A DNA stretch of 64,000 nt from Hyphomonas sp. (GTDB lineage Bacteria > Pseudomonadota > Alphaproteobacteria > Caulobacterales > Hyphomonadaceae): the NCBI RefSeq assembly GCF_013823385.1, contig NZ_PNMA01000004.1:62001-126000 (forward strand), read 5' to 3'. The position numbers were made by a program, and so were the translations under genes. The notes beneath the pieces were generated by a model, which saw only the letters and a program-made list of their open reading frames with translations, ran no database searches and was not told the DNA's origin. Shown in pieces: positions 45,474-53,219 of the stretch (the first letter of the stretch is position 1; the number at the start of each line of letters is the position of its first letter).

Positions 45474-46121
45474 GTGCTTACCAATCGTCCAGCCGTCCTT
45501 ATTGCCATTGCTTCGGGGCTCGCCGCTTCGAGCATCGCGTTCATGTCTGGCGGCGGCGTGGATGACCGCCGGGCCGAGTACGCTCCTATTCGCGTGGCGA
45601 CCGCTGTGTTTGCCGGCGGGTGCCTTGCCTGTGTCGAGGCGGATTTCGACAAAATGACCGGCGTGATCGAGACGGTTGTGGGCTATACTGGCGGCAGCGT
45701 CGAGCGCCCCACCCACAAGCAGGTTGAATCCGGCGAAACCGGACATTACGAGGCGGTCAAGGTGACCTATGACCCGGCGCGGATTTCCTACGAAGCGCTC
45801 GCCGCCAACTTCATCCGCACCATCGACCCGACCGACGATAACGGTCAGTTCTGCGACAAGGGCGAGCCGTTCCGCAGCGCGATCTTCGTATCCGGCAGCA
45901 GCGAGCGGAACGCGGCGGTTGCCACCGTTTCCGGCGCGCAGCGCGTTCTTGGCCAGAACGTCGCCACAGAAATCCGTCCACTGACGGTGTTCTGGCCTGC
46001 CGAGGAACAGTATCAGGACTACCATGTGAAGAATGCCTCGAAATATGCCAGCAAGCGCGAAGCCTGCGGGCGCGATCAGCGTCTCATGGAAGTATGGGGC
46101 ACCAAGGTCCCGGCACTCTGA
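45474..46121 (+). CDS. msrA: Peptide methionine sulfoxide reductase MsrA, variant active site, exported
   Basis: A 215-aa protein. An N-terminal hydrophobic stretch (PAVLIAIASGLAASSIAF) suggests export. The MsrA domain begins ATAVFAGGC. The usual GCFW(C/G)VE reads GCLACVE here (C50, L51, A52, C53, E55), so the aromatic Phe-Trp pair forming the methyl-sulfoxide pocket is lost while the catalytic cysteine stays. VGYTGGSVERPTHKQVESGETGHYEAVKVTYDP and QFCDKGEPFRSAIF are otherwise regular, though the tyrosine usual before RSAIF is phenylalanine. It starts with GTG at 45474, with a weak ribosome site. Activity may be altered or lost. Confidence 0.85.
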   Translation: MLTNRPAVLIAIASGLAASSIAFMSGGGVDDRRAEYAPIRVATAVFAGGCLACVEADFDKMTGVIETVVGYTGGSVERPTHKQVESGETGHYEAVKVTYDPARISYEALAANFIRTIDPTDDNGQFCDKGEPFRSAIFVSGSSERNAAVATVSGAQRVLGQNVATEIRPLTVFWPAEEQYQDYHVKNASKYASKREACGRDQRLMEVWGTKVPAL

Positions 46122-46127
46122 GCTTTT

Positions 46128-47711
46128 TCAGCCGCCAAAGGCGGCTGTCGGGCAGGGCGGCTCTCGAAATTCCATCTCGCCGATGAACCGGTTCTCCCAT
46201 TCGCGCGTGCGCTCGGCCGGGCTGTACCCTTCTCCGATATAGAGCTGGAACACCCGGGTGATCGGGCAGCCATTGCCGCGCTTGCCAAGGTCTATCCGCA
46301 CCTGGCCCACCGGCTCGAAGCGGGCAAAGTCACTGCGCATATGCGGCCGCAGATCCGCATGAACCGAAGCGATCAGCACCCGGTCGGCAATCGCGCCTTC
46401 CAATGGCTGTCTCTCTGAAAAGCTTTTCGGTCCGGGATAGCGGCGCCAGGAAATCAGCGGCAGCGTCCGGTCGCGGGCATAGAAGTCCAGCCCGTGCCAG
46501 GCCTCGCGCTCATCCACCAGAACTGCGGTTGCGCCGAGGCGCTCCGCCTCAGCGAATACCTGCTGGGCAGAAGCCTCCCAGCCGCGCGTCCGCTTCATGG
46601 CATTGTCCAGCCCCAGATGGGTCGTGGCGGCGGGCGGGAGCAGCGTCATTGCCATGAACAGCCCCGCGACCATCACGTTCAGCCCCAGACTTGCCCACAG
46701 CGTCAGGGCCTTGCCCCGGCTGAACCAGATGGCCACCAGCAGCGCAGCGCCGGGATAGGCCGTGGCGGTCCAGTTGGCGTGGGCGCGCGAGAGAACCGCC
46801 TGGCAGAGGATGAAGATCAGCACCGGCAGGACGAAGCAGAGCAGCCAGCGCTCAGGGCTGGCTGCCTCGCCCTTGCGCGACCGGTTGAGGACGAGGCCCA
46901 CCAGCAGCGCGATGAAGCTGACCGGCCCAAACATGCCGAGTTGGTCTGCAAACCAGGTCAGTGCGTTTTCCGGATTGAACAGGTCCCCCCCGAGATTGGC
47001 ATTGTCCACCGTGTGGCTGACGGTGGCAAAGTCGTTGGCGGCGTTCCAGGCAAAATGCGGCGCCACGATCAGCGCGGCGATGACGCCCGCCAGCAGCCCG
47101 CGCGGCGTGAGGATGGCCCGCCGTGTCGGCGCATCTATCAAGCAGGTGAGCGCCAGGCCGATCAGGAAATACAGCATCGCATACTTCGACAGCATGCCCG
47201 CACCGATCGCGCCTCCGAGCAGGGCGGCCGTGATCCAGCGTCCCTCGCCGCTGCGCAGGCGCCAGAGAAGGTAGAGCCCGGCGCACCAGAAGGGCATCAG
47301 CACGCCATCGGTCGACAGCACATTGGACGAGAGCACCACCGATGGCATCAGCGCGTAGAGCAGGGCGGCAAAGAAGCCTGCGCGCGCATCGAGCATGGCG
47401 CGCCCGGTGAGGAAGATCAGGCCCGCTGCTGCGGTGTGGAGCAGCGGCGCGGCCAGCCGCACCGACCATTCGTGTATTCCAAACAGCGCCGTGGTCACAT
47501 GGATCACCCAGGCAATCATCGGCGGCTTGGAATAGTAGCCCCATTCCAGCGTCTGGCCCCAGCGCCAGTATTGGGCCTCGTCGGCATAGAGGTCGAGCGG
47601 GGAGGCGATCACGGCAATGAGCCGCAGAATCAGCAGAAGACCAAGGACCGCCAGGATCAGCCGCTCAAAGGTCTGAGGCGGCGTTGGGGCGGGGGCTGTC
47701 GAATGAGTCAT
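46128..47711 (-). CDS. ArnT-like glycosyltransferase family 39 membrane protein
   Basis: A 527-aa membrane protein with about 11-12 helices and a C-terminal soluble domain. The catalytic-loop motif LYADEAQYWRWGQ has the Asp-Glu expected of GT39/PMT_2 enzymes. These transfer sugars from polyprenyl phosphate to lipids or proteins on the periplasmic side. YYSKPPMIAW and SSNVLSTDGVLM also fit. The target (lipid A, lipid or protein) cannot be read from the sequence. The frame includes a GTG at 47717, but the ATG at 47711 with GGAAG 5 nt upstream is preferred. It converges on msrA with 6 bp between stops. Confidence 0.85.
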   Translation of the reverse strand: MTHSTAPAPTPPQTFERLILAVLGLLLILRLIAVIASPLDLYADEAQYWRWGQTLEWGYYSKPPMIAWVIHVTTALFGIHEWSVRLAAPLLHTAAAGLIFLTGRAMLDARAGFFAALLYALMPSVVLSSNVLSTDGVLMPFWCAGLYLLWRLRSGEGRWITAALLGGAIGAGMLSKYAMLYFLIGLALTCLIDAPTRRAILTPRGLLAGVIAALIVAPHFAWNAANDFATVSHTVDNANLGGDLFNPENALTWFADQLGMFGPVSFIALLVGLVLNRSRKGEAASPERWLLCFVLPVLIFILCQAVLSRAHANWTATAYPGAALLVAIWFSRGKALTLWASLGLNVMVAGLFMAMTLLPPAATTHLGLDNAMKRTRGWEASAQQVFAEAERLGATAVLVDEREAWHGLDFYARDRTLPLISWRRYPGPKSFSERQPLEGAIADRVLIASVHADLRPHMRSDFARFEPVGQVRIDLGKRGNGCPITRVFQLYIGEGYSPAERTREWENRFIGEMEFREPPCPTAAFGG

Positions 47712-47821
47712 GGCCACTTCCAGGGAGGTTGGTGCCTGTCTTATGGCCGGATTATCGCCCCAGATACAGGGGCAGAGGCCGCTTCGAGGCGCCTCTGAGG
47801 TATTAACAGCGTGTCATTTTT

Positions 47822-47863
47822 GCATCGCAGCGGAAAAACCGTACGCCCGTGGAAATGCGATGC
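47822..47863 (+). other. Inverted repeat upstream of the TonB-dependent receptor
   Basis: GCATCGCA (47822-47829) and TGCGATGC (47856-47863) form an 8-bp perfect inverted repeat with a 26-nt spacer, about 110 bp before the receptor ATG. Just downstream the sequence TTGTCACT-aatc-TGTCACT is an 11-bp-spaced direct repeat (about 47878-47897). Either may be an operator or leader structure. Confidence 0.4.
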
Positions 47864-47972
47864 TGAACCTTCAAACGCTTGTCACTAATCTGTCACTCAG
47901 CGGGGTTAAGGCCTCGCCAAACCCGGTCTCGCGAGGGGGCTGTGGTGATGGTCGAATTTCGGGGAAGTCCAA

Positions 47973-50900
47973 ATGATCAAGAATTTCTTTGCGCGCAGCG
48001 CATCGATTGCGGCTCTCGCGGCGCTTGCGCCGGTTGCCGCCGTCTACGCTCAGGAAACCGCATCTGAAGTACGTGGTACTGTGGTTAGCGACACCGGTGC
48101 TGCGGTCACCGGCGCGACAGTCACGATTGTGCACGAGCCGACTGGCACAACCAGCACACTCTCGACTTCTTCCAACGGCAACTTCTTCCAGACCGGTCTG
48201 CGCACCGGCGGTCCGTACACGATCACCGTGTCGGCGCCCGGTTTCGAAGGTGGCGCGGTCGCTGGTCTGAACTTCGCGCCCGGCCCGCAATCGCCCCTGC
48301 GCATCACGCTGCGCGCTGCTGACGACACTGCGGTTCTCGACACCGTTGTGGTGACCGGCTCGGCCGTCAACGTCCTCGACCTCAACAGCGGCGTCGGCTC
48401 CAACCTCACCGCCCGCGACATTGCAAACCAGCCCACGCTGAACCGCGATCTCGCTTCTGTTCTCGCGCGCGATCCGCTGTCCATCTCGGGCGGCCCGAAC
48501 AACCTCTCGATCGCCGGTGTGAACCCGCGTTTCAACAGCGTCACCATCGACGGCGCCGTGCAGAAAGACAATCTCGGCCTTGGCACCGGCCTCGCCGCAA
48601 CCCGCCGTTCGCCGATCGACCTTGATATTGTCGAGTCCGTGCAGCTCGTTGCTGCAGACTACTCCGTCACCGCTTCCAACTTCACCGGCGGCGGCGTGAA
48701 CGTTGTCACCAAGGGCGGTACGAACGAGTTTGATGGCGCAGCCTACTATTACTACCGCGACCAGGACTTCGTTGGCAGCAAGACCTTTGGTGGTGAAAGC
48801 AGCTTCAATCCCGGCGTGTTCGAGGAAAAAGAATACGGCCTCACCGTCAGCGGCCCGATCATCCGGGACCGCCTGTTCTTCCTCGTCAACTACTCCAAGT
48901 TCCAGGATGCGCGCAGCGTCGACTTCGAAGCTGCTGACGCCAACAACGGCCTGACCCCGGAATTCTTCACGGCTCTCAACCAGCTCGTGCTCGACCGCTA
49001 CGGTATCGACATGGGCGGCCGTCCGTCCTCGACCTCGCTGCCGGAAGAATCCGAGCGTATCTTCGCCCGTATCGACTGGAACATTAACGACAATCACCGT
49101 CTGCAGGTGAACCTCCAGCAGACTGAAGAAGTCGTGGTCGAAGGCGTGGGCGCCCTGACCTTCCAGTCCGCCTGGTACCAGTCGCCCAACAAGCTCAACA
49201 GCTATGGCGTCCAGCTCTTCTCCGACTGGACGGACAATCTCTCCACCCGTCTGCGTGTGAACTATACCGAGAATGACCGCCAGCAGAACTGCTTTGCCGG
49301 CGACGGCGTGGGCGCTCTGAACTTCAACGTGACCGCGGCTTCGGCCAACGTTGCCGGTTCGCCGCTGGCCGGTACGGTTACCTCCACGACCAACCGTCTG
49401 GTGGTCGGCGGATGCGACCAGTTCCGTCACACCAACACCTACGCCGACGAGCGCCTGCAGTTCTCCGGCGTTGCTGACTACACGATGGGTGACTTCATCT
49501 TCACCGTTGGCGGTGAATATGAGACCATCGAAGCAGCGAACGCCTTCTCGCAGTTCTCGCGCGGCCTCTACACCTTTGGTGCCAACGCAGCTGGCAACAC
49601 CACGCTGGTTCCCAACCTCCTCGCAGGCACGGCCAACGCGTTCCAGTACCGCAACGTCCGCTCCAACGACGCCAGCGAGTACATCACGCAGTTTGCCTAC
49701 GACCGCGCTGCCCTCTTCGGCCAGGCACGTATTCAGGTTCTGCCTGAGCTCGAGCTGACCGCTGGTCTGCGTTACGAGCGTCTGTTCACGGATGATGTGC
49801 CGGTCACCGACCCGACCTTCGCTGCCGACGTTGGTATCCCGAACACCACGACGACCGATGGTCTTGACCTGCTGATGCCGCGCTTCGGCTTCCGCTACAC
49901 GCCGTTTGACCGCACGACGATCACCGGTGGTTTCGGTGTGTTCGCCGGTGGTGATCCGGGCGTCTGGACGCTCAACGCGATTGCGCCGCTGGTAGCCACC
50001 TCGCAGCTCTCCAACGTCCCGAACGTCGACCCGACGGTCATTCCGGCAGCCGCGCTCACCGGCGTGGCCAACGGCGTTGTTCGTGCCATCGACGCTCTCG
50101 ACCCGAGCTTCCAGATCCCGCGCGACCGCAAGTCCTCTCTGCGGATCGACCAGCAGTTCGATCTGGACTTCGGTTTCGTGAACCTCGGCCAGAACTACGT
50201 TGCCTCGGCTCAGGTCCTCCACACGGAAGGTCTGGAATCGTTCCTGTGGCGTGAATACGGTCACACGAATGCCGGCCGCACGCCCGGTGTTGCCCCCGAT
50301 GGCCGTCCGATCTACGCGGACCTCCAGGCCCTCGGCGCGTCGAACCGTACCGTTCTCACCAACGGCTATGGCGGCGACAGCACCGTCTACACGCTCTCGC
50401 TCGGCAAGACCTTCGACATCGGCGTCGACGTGTTCGGCTCCTACAGCTACCAGGACATTGAAGCCCTGACGGAAGGCTCTTCTTCCCGCGGCGTTTCGGC
50501 CTATCGTGGCCAGGTCGCAGCAGACCGGAACTATCCTGAAGCGCGCACCTCGATCTACCAGACCGAGCATGCCTTCAAGCTTGGCCTCTCCTTCGAGCGC
50601 AAGCTGATCCGTGACCTCGCCAGCCGTATCGATGTGTTCGGCCAGTTCACCTCGGGCAGCCCGTTCACCTACACCTTCGACATCGACAACAACAACGCCC
50701 TCTTCGGCCGGACCGGCCTGGGTGAAAACCCGAACGACAACAACCCGGTCTACATTCCGAACCTGAACGACAGCCGCGTTGTGTACGCAGCAGGCTTCAA
50801 CCAGGCGGCGTTCAACTCGTTCATCGAAGCCCGCGGTATCAAGCGTGGATCGATCCACGAAGTGAACTCCGACGAGTCGCCCTGGAACCAGCGCTGGGAT

Positions 50901-51269
50901 CTCCGCTTCCAGCAGGATCTGCCGGGCATCTGGGGCGCTGAGAACTTTGTTGGCGAAAACCGGTTCAAGCTGGTGCTCGACATCGAGAACTTCGCGAACC
51001 TGCTCAACAATGACTGGGGCACTTTCTACAACGGTCCCAACTTCGGCCAGTCGCCGATCGTGCGGGCTGACCTCGTCCGGGCTTCGGACGTCGCCAACCT
51101 CGGTGTTGCAGGCGCGCCTGCCCTCAACAACGACCTGGCACGTGTCAACTGCCTCTCCGAAGGCGATTGCGTGTACCGCTACAACTCCTTCACGGCTCAG
51201 CCGAACGCTTTCCGCTCGAACTCGCTCTCGACCTGGCGCGCTCGCATCGGCATCCGTTACGAGTTCTAA
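47973..51269 (+). CDS. Oar-like TonB-dependent outer-membrane receptor
   Basis: A 1,098-aa receptor. The signal peptide ends near PVAAVYAQ. A carboxypeptidase-regulatory-like beta-sandwich (about 30-115: VRGTVVSDTGAAVTGATVTIV, GPYTITVSAPGFEGG) is followed by a TonB-box-like VLDTVVVTGS. The plug domain contains NNLSIAGVNPRFNSVTIDG and GGGVNVVTKGGTNEFDG, and a long beta-barrel ends with the aromatic terminus (RIGIRYEF). This layout matches Oar-type receptors of myxobacteria and marine alphaproteobacteria. The ligand is unknown, possibly peptides or polymers. GGGGAAG precedes the ATG. Codon usage is strongly biased to C/G third bases, suggesting high expression. Confidence 0.93.
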   Translation: MIKNFFARSASIAALAALAPVAAVYAQETASEVRGTVVSDTGAAVTGATVTIVHEPTGTTSTLSTSSNGNFFQTGLRTGGPYTITVSAPGFEGGAVAGLNFAPGPQSPLRITLRAADDTAVLDTVVVTGSAVNVLDLNSGVGSNLTARDIANQPTLNRDLASVLARDPLSISGGPNNLSIAGVNPRFNSVTIDGAVQKDNLGLGTGLAATRRSPIDLDIVESVQLVAADYSVTASNFTGGGVNVVTKGGTNEFDGAAYYYYRDQDFVGSKTFGGESSFNPGVFEEKEYGLTVSGPIIRDRLFFLVNYSKFQDARSVDFEAADANNGLTPEFFTALNQLVLDRYGIDMGGRPSSTSLPEESERIFARIDWNINDNHRLQVNLQQTEEVVVEGVGALTFQSAWYQSPNKLNSYGVQLFSDWTDNLSTRLRVNYTENDRQQNCFAGDGVGALNFNVTAASANVAGSPLAGTVTSTTNRLVVGGCDQFRHTNTYADERLQFSGVADYTMGDFIFTVGGEYETIEAANAFSQFSRGLYTFGANAAGNTTLVPNLLAGTANAFQYRNVRSNDASEYITQFAYDRAALFGQARIQVLPELELTAGLRYERLFTDDVPVTDPTFAADVGIPNTTTTDGLDLLMPRFGFRYTPFDRTTITGGFGVFAGGDPGVWTLNAIAPLVATSQLSNVPNVDPTVIPAAALTGVANGVVRAIDALDPSFQIPRDRKSSLRIDQQFDLDFGFVNLGQNYVASAQVLHTEGLESFLWREYGHTNAGRTPGVAPDGRPIYADLQALGASNRTVLTNGYGGDSTVYTLSLGKTFDIGVDVFGSYSYQDIEALTEGSSSRGVSAYRGQVAADRNYPEARTSIYQTEHAFKLGLSFERKLIRDLASRIDVFGQFTSGSPFTYTFDIDNNNALFGRTGLGENPNDNNPVYIPNLNDSRVVYAAGFNQAAFNSFIEARGIKRGSIHEVNSDESPWNQRWDLRFQQDLPGIWGAENFVGENRFKLVLDIENFANLLNNDWGTFYNGPNFGQSPIVRADLVRASDVANLGVAGAPALNNDLARVNCLSEGDCVYRYNSFTAQPNAFRSNSLSTWRARIGIRYEF

Positions 51270-51301
51270 GCGGAAATCCGCTGAAGGCTCACTATATGAG
51301 G

Positions 51302-51327
51302 GGGCGGCCTTACGGGGCCGCCCTTTT
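51302..51327 (+). terminator. Intrinsic terminator of the Oar-like receptor
   Basis: An 8-bp perfect stem GGGCGGCC / GGCCGCCC with a 6-nt loop followed by TTTT, 32 bp after the stop codon. Confidence 0.88.
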
Positions 51328-51361
51328 CGTTTGACCCAAGCTGTGGCAAGGCCCGCGTGAC

Positions 51362-52345
51362 ATGACTGATATGACCCTGCATCTTCCGCCCGAATGGGCT
51401 CCGCAAGCCGCCCTCTGGGCGGGCTGGCCCCGCCTTGCCGAGGAATGGGGCGGTGATCTGACCGCTGCCCGCTCGGAAATCGCTGGCTTCATCCGCAAGG
51501 CGGCAGATTATGTGCCGGTCAAGATTGCCTGCGGATCGCGGGAAGCGGCCGCCTCTGCGCGTCTTGCCACGGGCGGGGCAGGGGAGATCGTCGAGATCCC
51601 GACGGGTGACATCTGGCTGCGCGATACCGGCCCCATCGTGACCGGGGCAGGCGCTTCCCGCCAGGCGCAGCTGTTCCAGTTCAACGGCTGGGGCGGCAAA
51701 TACCTGATGGAGGGCGACACCGAGACGGCCGGTGCCGTTGCTGGCGTGGAGGGCCTGCCCACGCGCCGCCATGCCATGATCCTGGAAGGCGGCGGCATCG
51801 ATGCGGACGGCGAAGGCCGCCTGCTGACCACCCGCCAATGCCTGCTCAACCCCAATCGCAACCCGGCCCTCTCTCAGGCGCAGATCGAGGCGAGCCTGAC
51901 GGCGGCGCTCGGCGTGGACGAGTTCATCTGGCTCGGCGACGGTCTGATGAACGACCATACCGATGGCCATGTCGACAATATCGCGCGCTTCATCGCGCCC
52001 GGCCATGTGCTCTGCCAGCATCCGGCCGACCGGAATGATCCCAATGCCGAGACGCTGCAGGAAATCGAGCGGACGCTCGTATCGCACGGCTTGATGGTGT
52101 CCAGCATTCCTTCGCCGGGCCTCGTGCATTTCGGGGATGGCGTTCCGGTTCCGGCAAGCCATATGAACTTCACGATCACCAACCGCGCTGTGCTGGTGCC
52201 GGTCTACGAAGACCGTTTCTCGGCGGTTGCCCTGTCTGAACTCAAGGCGCTGTTTCCGGGCCGCGAAGTCATTGGCCTGCCGGCGCGCGCTATTCTGGCG
52301 GGCGGTGGAAGTTTCCACTGCATGACCCGCGAAATCCCTGCCTGA
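51362..52345 (+). CDS. aguA: Agmatine deiminase
   Basis: A 327-aa member of the guanidino-group-modifying superfamily, converting agmatine to N-carbamoylputrescine and ammonia. The conserved sites are DIWLRDTGP, LEGGGIDADG, the histidine in NDHTDGHVDN, and the catalytic cysteine C320 in GGGSFHCMTREIP. It is somewhat shorter than typical AguA (about 360 aa) with both ends of the domain intact. A second ATG lies three codons in. It lies 16 bp before aguB, so both steps of agmatine-to-putrescine conversion are co-expressed. No arginine decarboxylase is in the window. Confidence 0.94.
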   Translation: MTDMTLHLPPEWAPQAALWAGWPRLAEEWGGDLTAARSEIAGFIRKAADYVPVKIACGSREAAASARLATGGAGEIVEIPTGDIWLRDTGPIVTGAGASRQAQLFQFNGWGGKYLMEGDTETAGAVAGVEGLPTRRHAMILEGGGIDADGEGRLLTTRQCLLNPNRNPALSQAQIEASLTAALGVDEFIWLGDGLMNDHTDGHVDNIARFIAPGHVLCQHPADRNDPNAETLQEIERTLVSHGLMVSSIPSPGLVHFGDGVPVPASHMNFTITNRAVLVPVYEDRFSAVALSELKALFPGREVIGLPARAILAGGGSFHCMTREIPA

Positions 52346-52361
52346 GAAGGAGGCTCTGCCC

Positions 52362-53204
52362 TTGACCCGGAAGATCACGCTCGCCGCCATCCAGTTCACG
52401 CCCACCGATGATGTTCAGGAGAATATCGACCGGGTTGCCGGCTTCGTCCGCGAAGCTGCAGCCAGGGGCGCAGACGTCATTCTGCCGCCAGAGCTTTTCT
52501 GCGGCCACTATTTCTGTAAGACGCAGGAAGAAGAGCATTTCGCCCGCGCCATCGAATGGCAGGCGCATCCGGCTGTTGATCAGCTCTCGGAGCTTGCCGC
52601 AGAGTTGGGCGTCGTCATTCCGGTCTCGATCTATGAGAAGGAAGGCCCGCTCTATTTCAACTCCATCGTTGTGATCGATGCGGACGGAACCCCGCTCGGT
52701 GTCTATCGCAAGAGCCATATTCCCGATGGTCCCGGCTATCAGGAAAAGTTCTATTTCCGGCCGGGCGATACCGGCTTTCGCGTCTGGAATACGATGAAGG
52801 GCCGCATTGGCGTCGGCATCTGCTGGGATCAGTGGTTCCCCGAGGCGGCCCGCTCAATGGCTCTGATGGGCGCGGATGTGCTGCTCTATCCTACTGCGAT
52901 CGGCGCTGAGCCGCAGGACGCTTCGCTTGATACCGCCGCGCGCTGGCGCCGGGGCATGCAGGGCCATGCCGTTGCCAATGTCATCCCCGTGGTTGCGGCA
53001 AACCGGGTCGGCGATGAGCAGGGGCAGGTTTTCTATGGAACCAGCTTCATCACCGATGAGACCGGCGAAATCGTCACGGATATGGACCGCAAGGAAGAGG
53101 GCGTGATCCTCGCCACCTTTGACCTCGACCATATCGACCGGGCGCGGGCTGCCTGGGGTTTCTTCCGTGACCGGAGAACCGATCTCTACGAAATCCTGGT
53201 CTAG
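52362..53204 (+). CDS. aguB: N-carbamoylputrescine amidohydrolase
   Basis: A 280-aa nitrilase-superfamily enzyme hydrolysing N-carbamoylputrescine to putrescine, CO2 and ammonia. The Glu-Lys-Cys triad is E44 in LPPELFCG, K117 in YRKSHIPDGPGY and C154 in VGICWDQWFPE. The WDQWFPEAAR context is typical of AguB rather than of other nitrilases. Translation starts with TTG at 52362, with AAGGAGG about 8 nt before it. It directly follows aguA. The product joins the putrescine pool also fed by the decarboxylase at 60-61 kb. Confidence 0.95.
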   Translation: MTRKITLAAIQFTPTDDVQENIDRVAGFVREAAARGADVILPPELFCGHYFCKTQEEEHFARAIEWQAHPAVDQLSELAAELGVVIPVSIYEKEGPLYFNSIVVIDADGTPLGVYRKSHIPDGPGYQEKFYFRPGDTGFRVWNTMKGRIGVGICWDQWFPEAARSMALMGADVLLYPTAIGAEPQDASLDTAARWRRGMQGHAVANVIPVVAANRVGDEQGQVFYGTSFITDETGEIVTDMDRKEEGVILATFDLDHIDRARAAWGFFRDRRTDLYEILV

Positions 53205-53219
53205 ACGCCGCGCGCCGGC

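Noticed and set aside
46129-46147. An 8-bp perfect hairpin (CAGCCGCC-AAA-GGCGGCTG) between the msrA and GT39 stops, considered as a terminator
   Set aside because: The T-run lies before the hairpin on the plus strand and no T-run follows on either strand. It also encodes the last residues of the glycosyltransferase.
47871-50858. A 995-residue leftward open frame opposite the Oar-like receptor
   Set aside because: It is Val/Arg/Glu-rich without any domain and mirrors the strongly biased codons of the receptor gene. The receptor strand has signal peptide, plug and barrel features.
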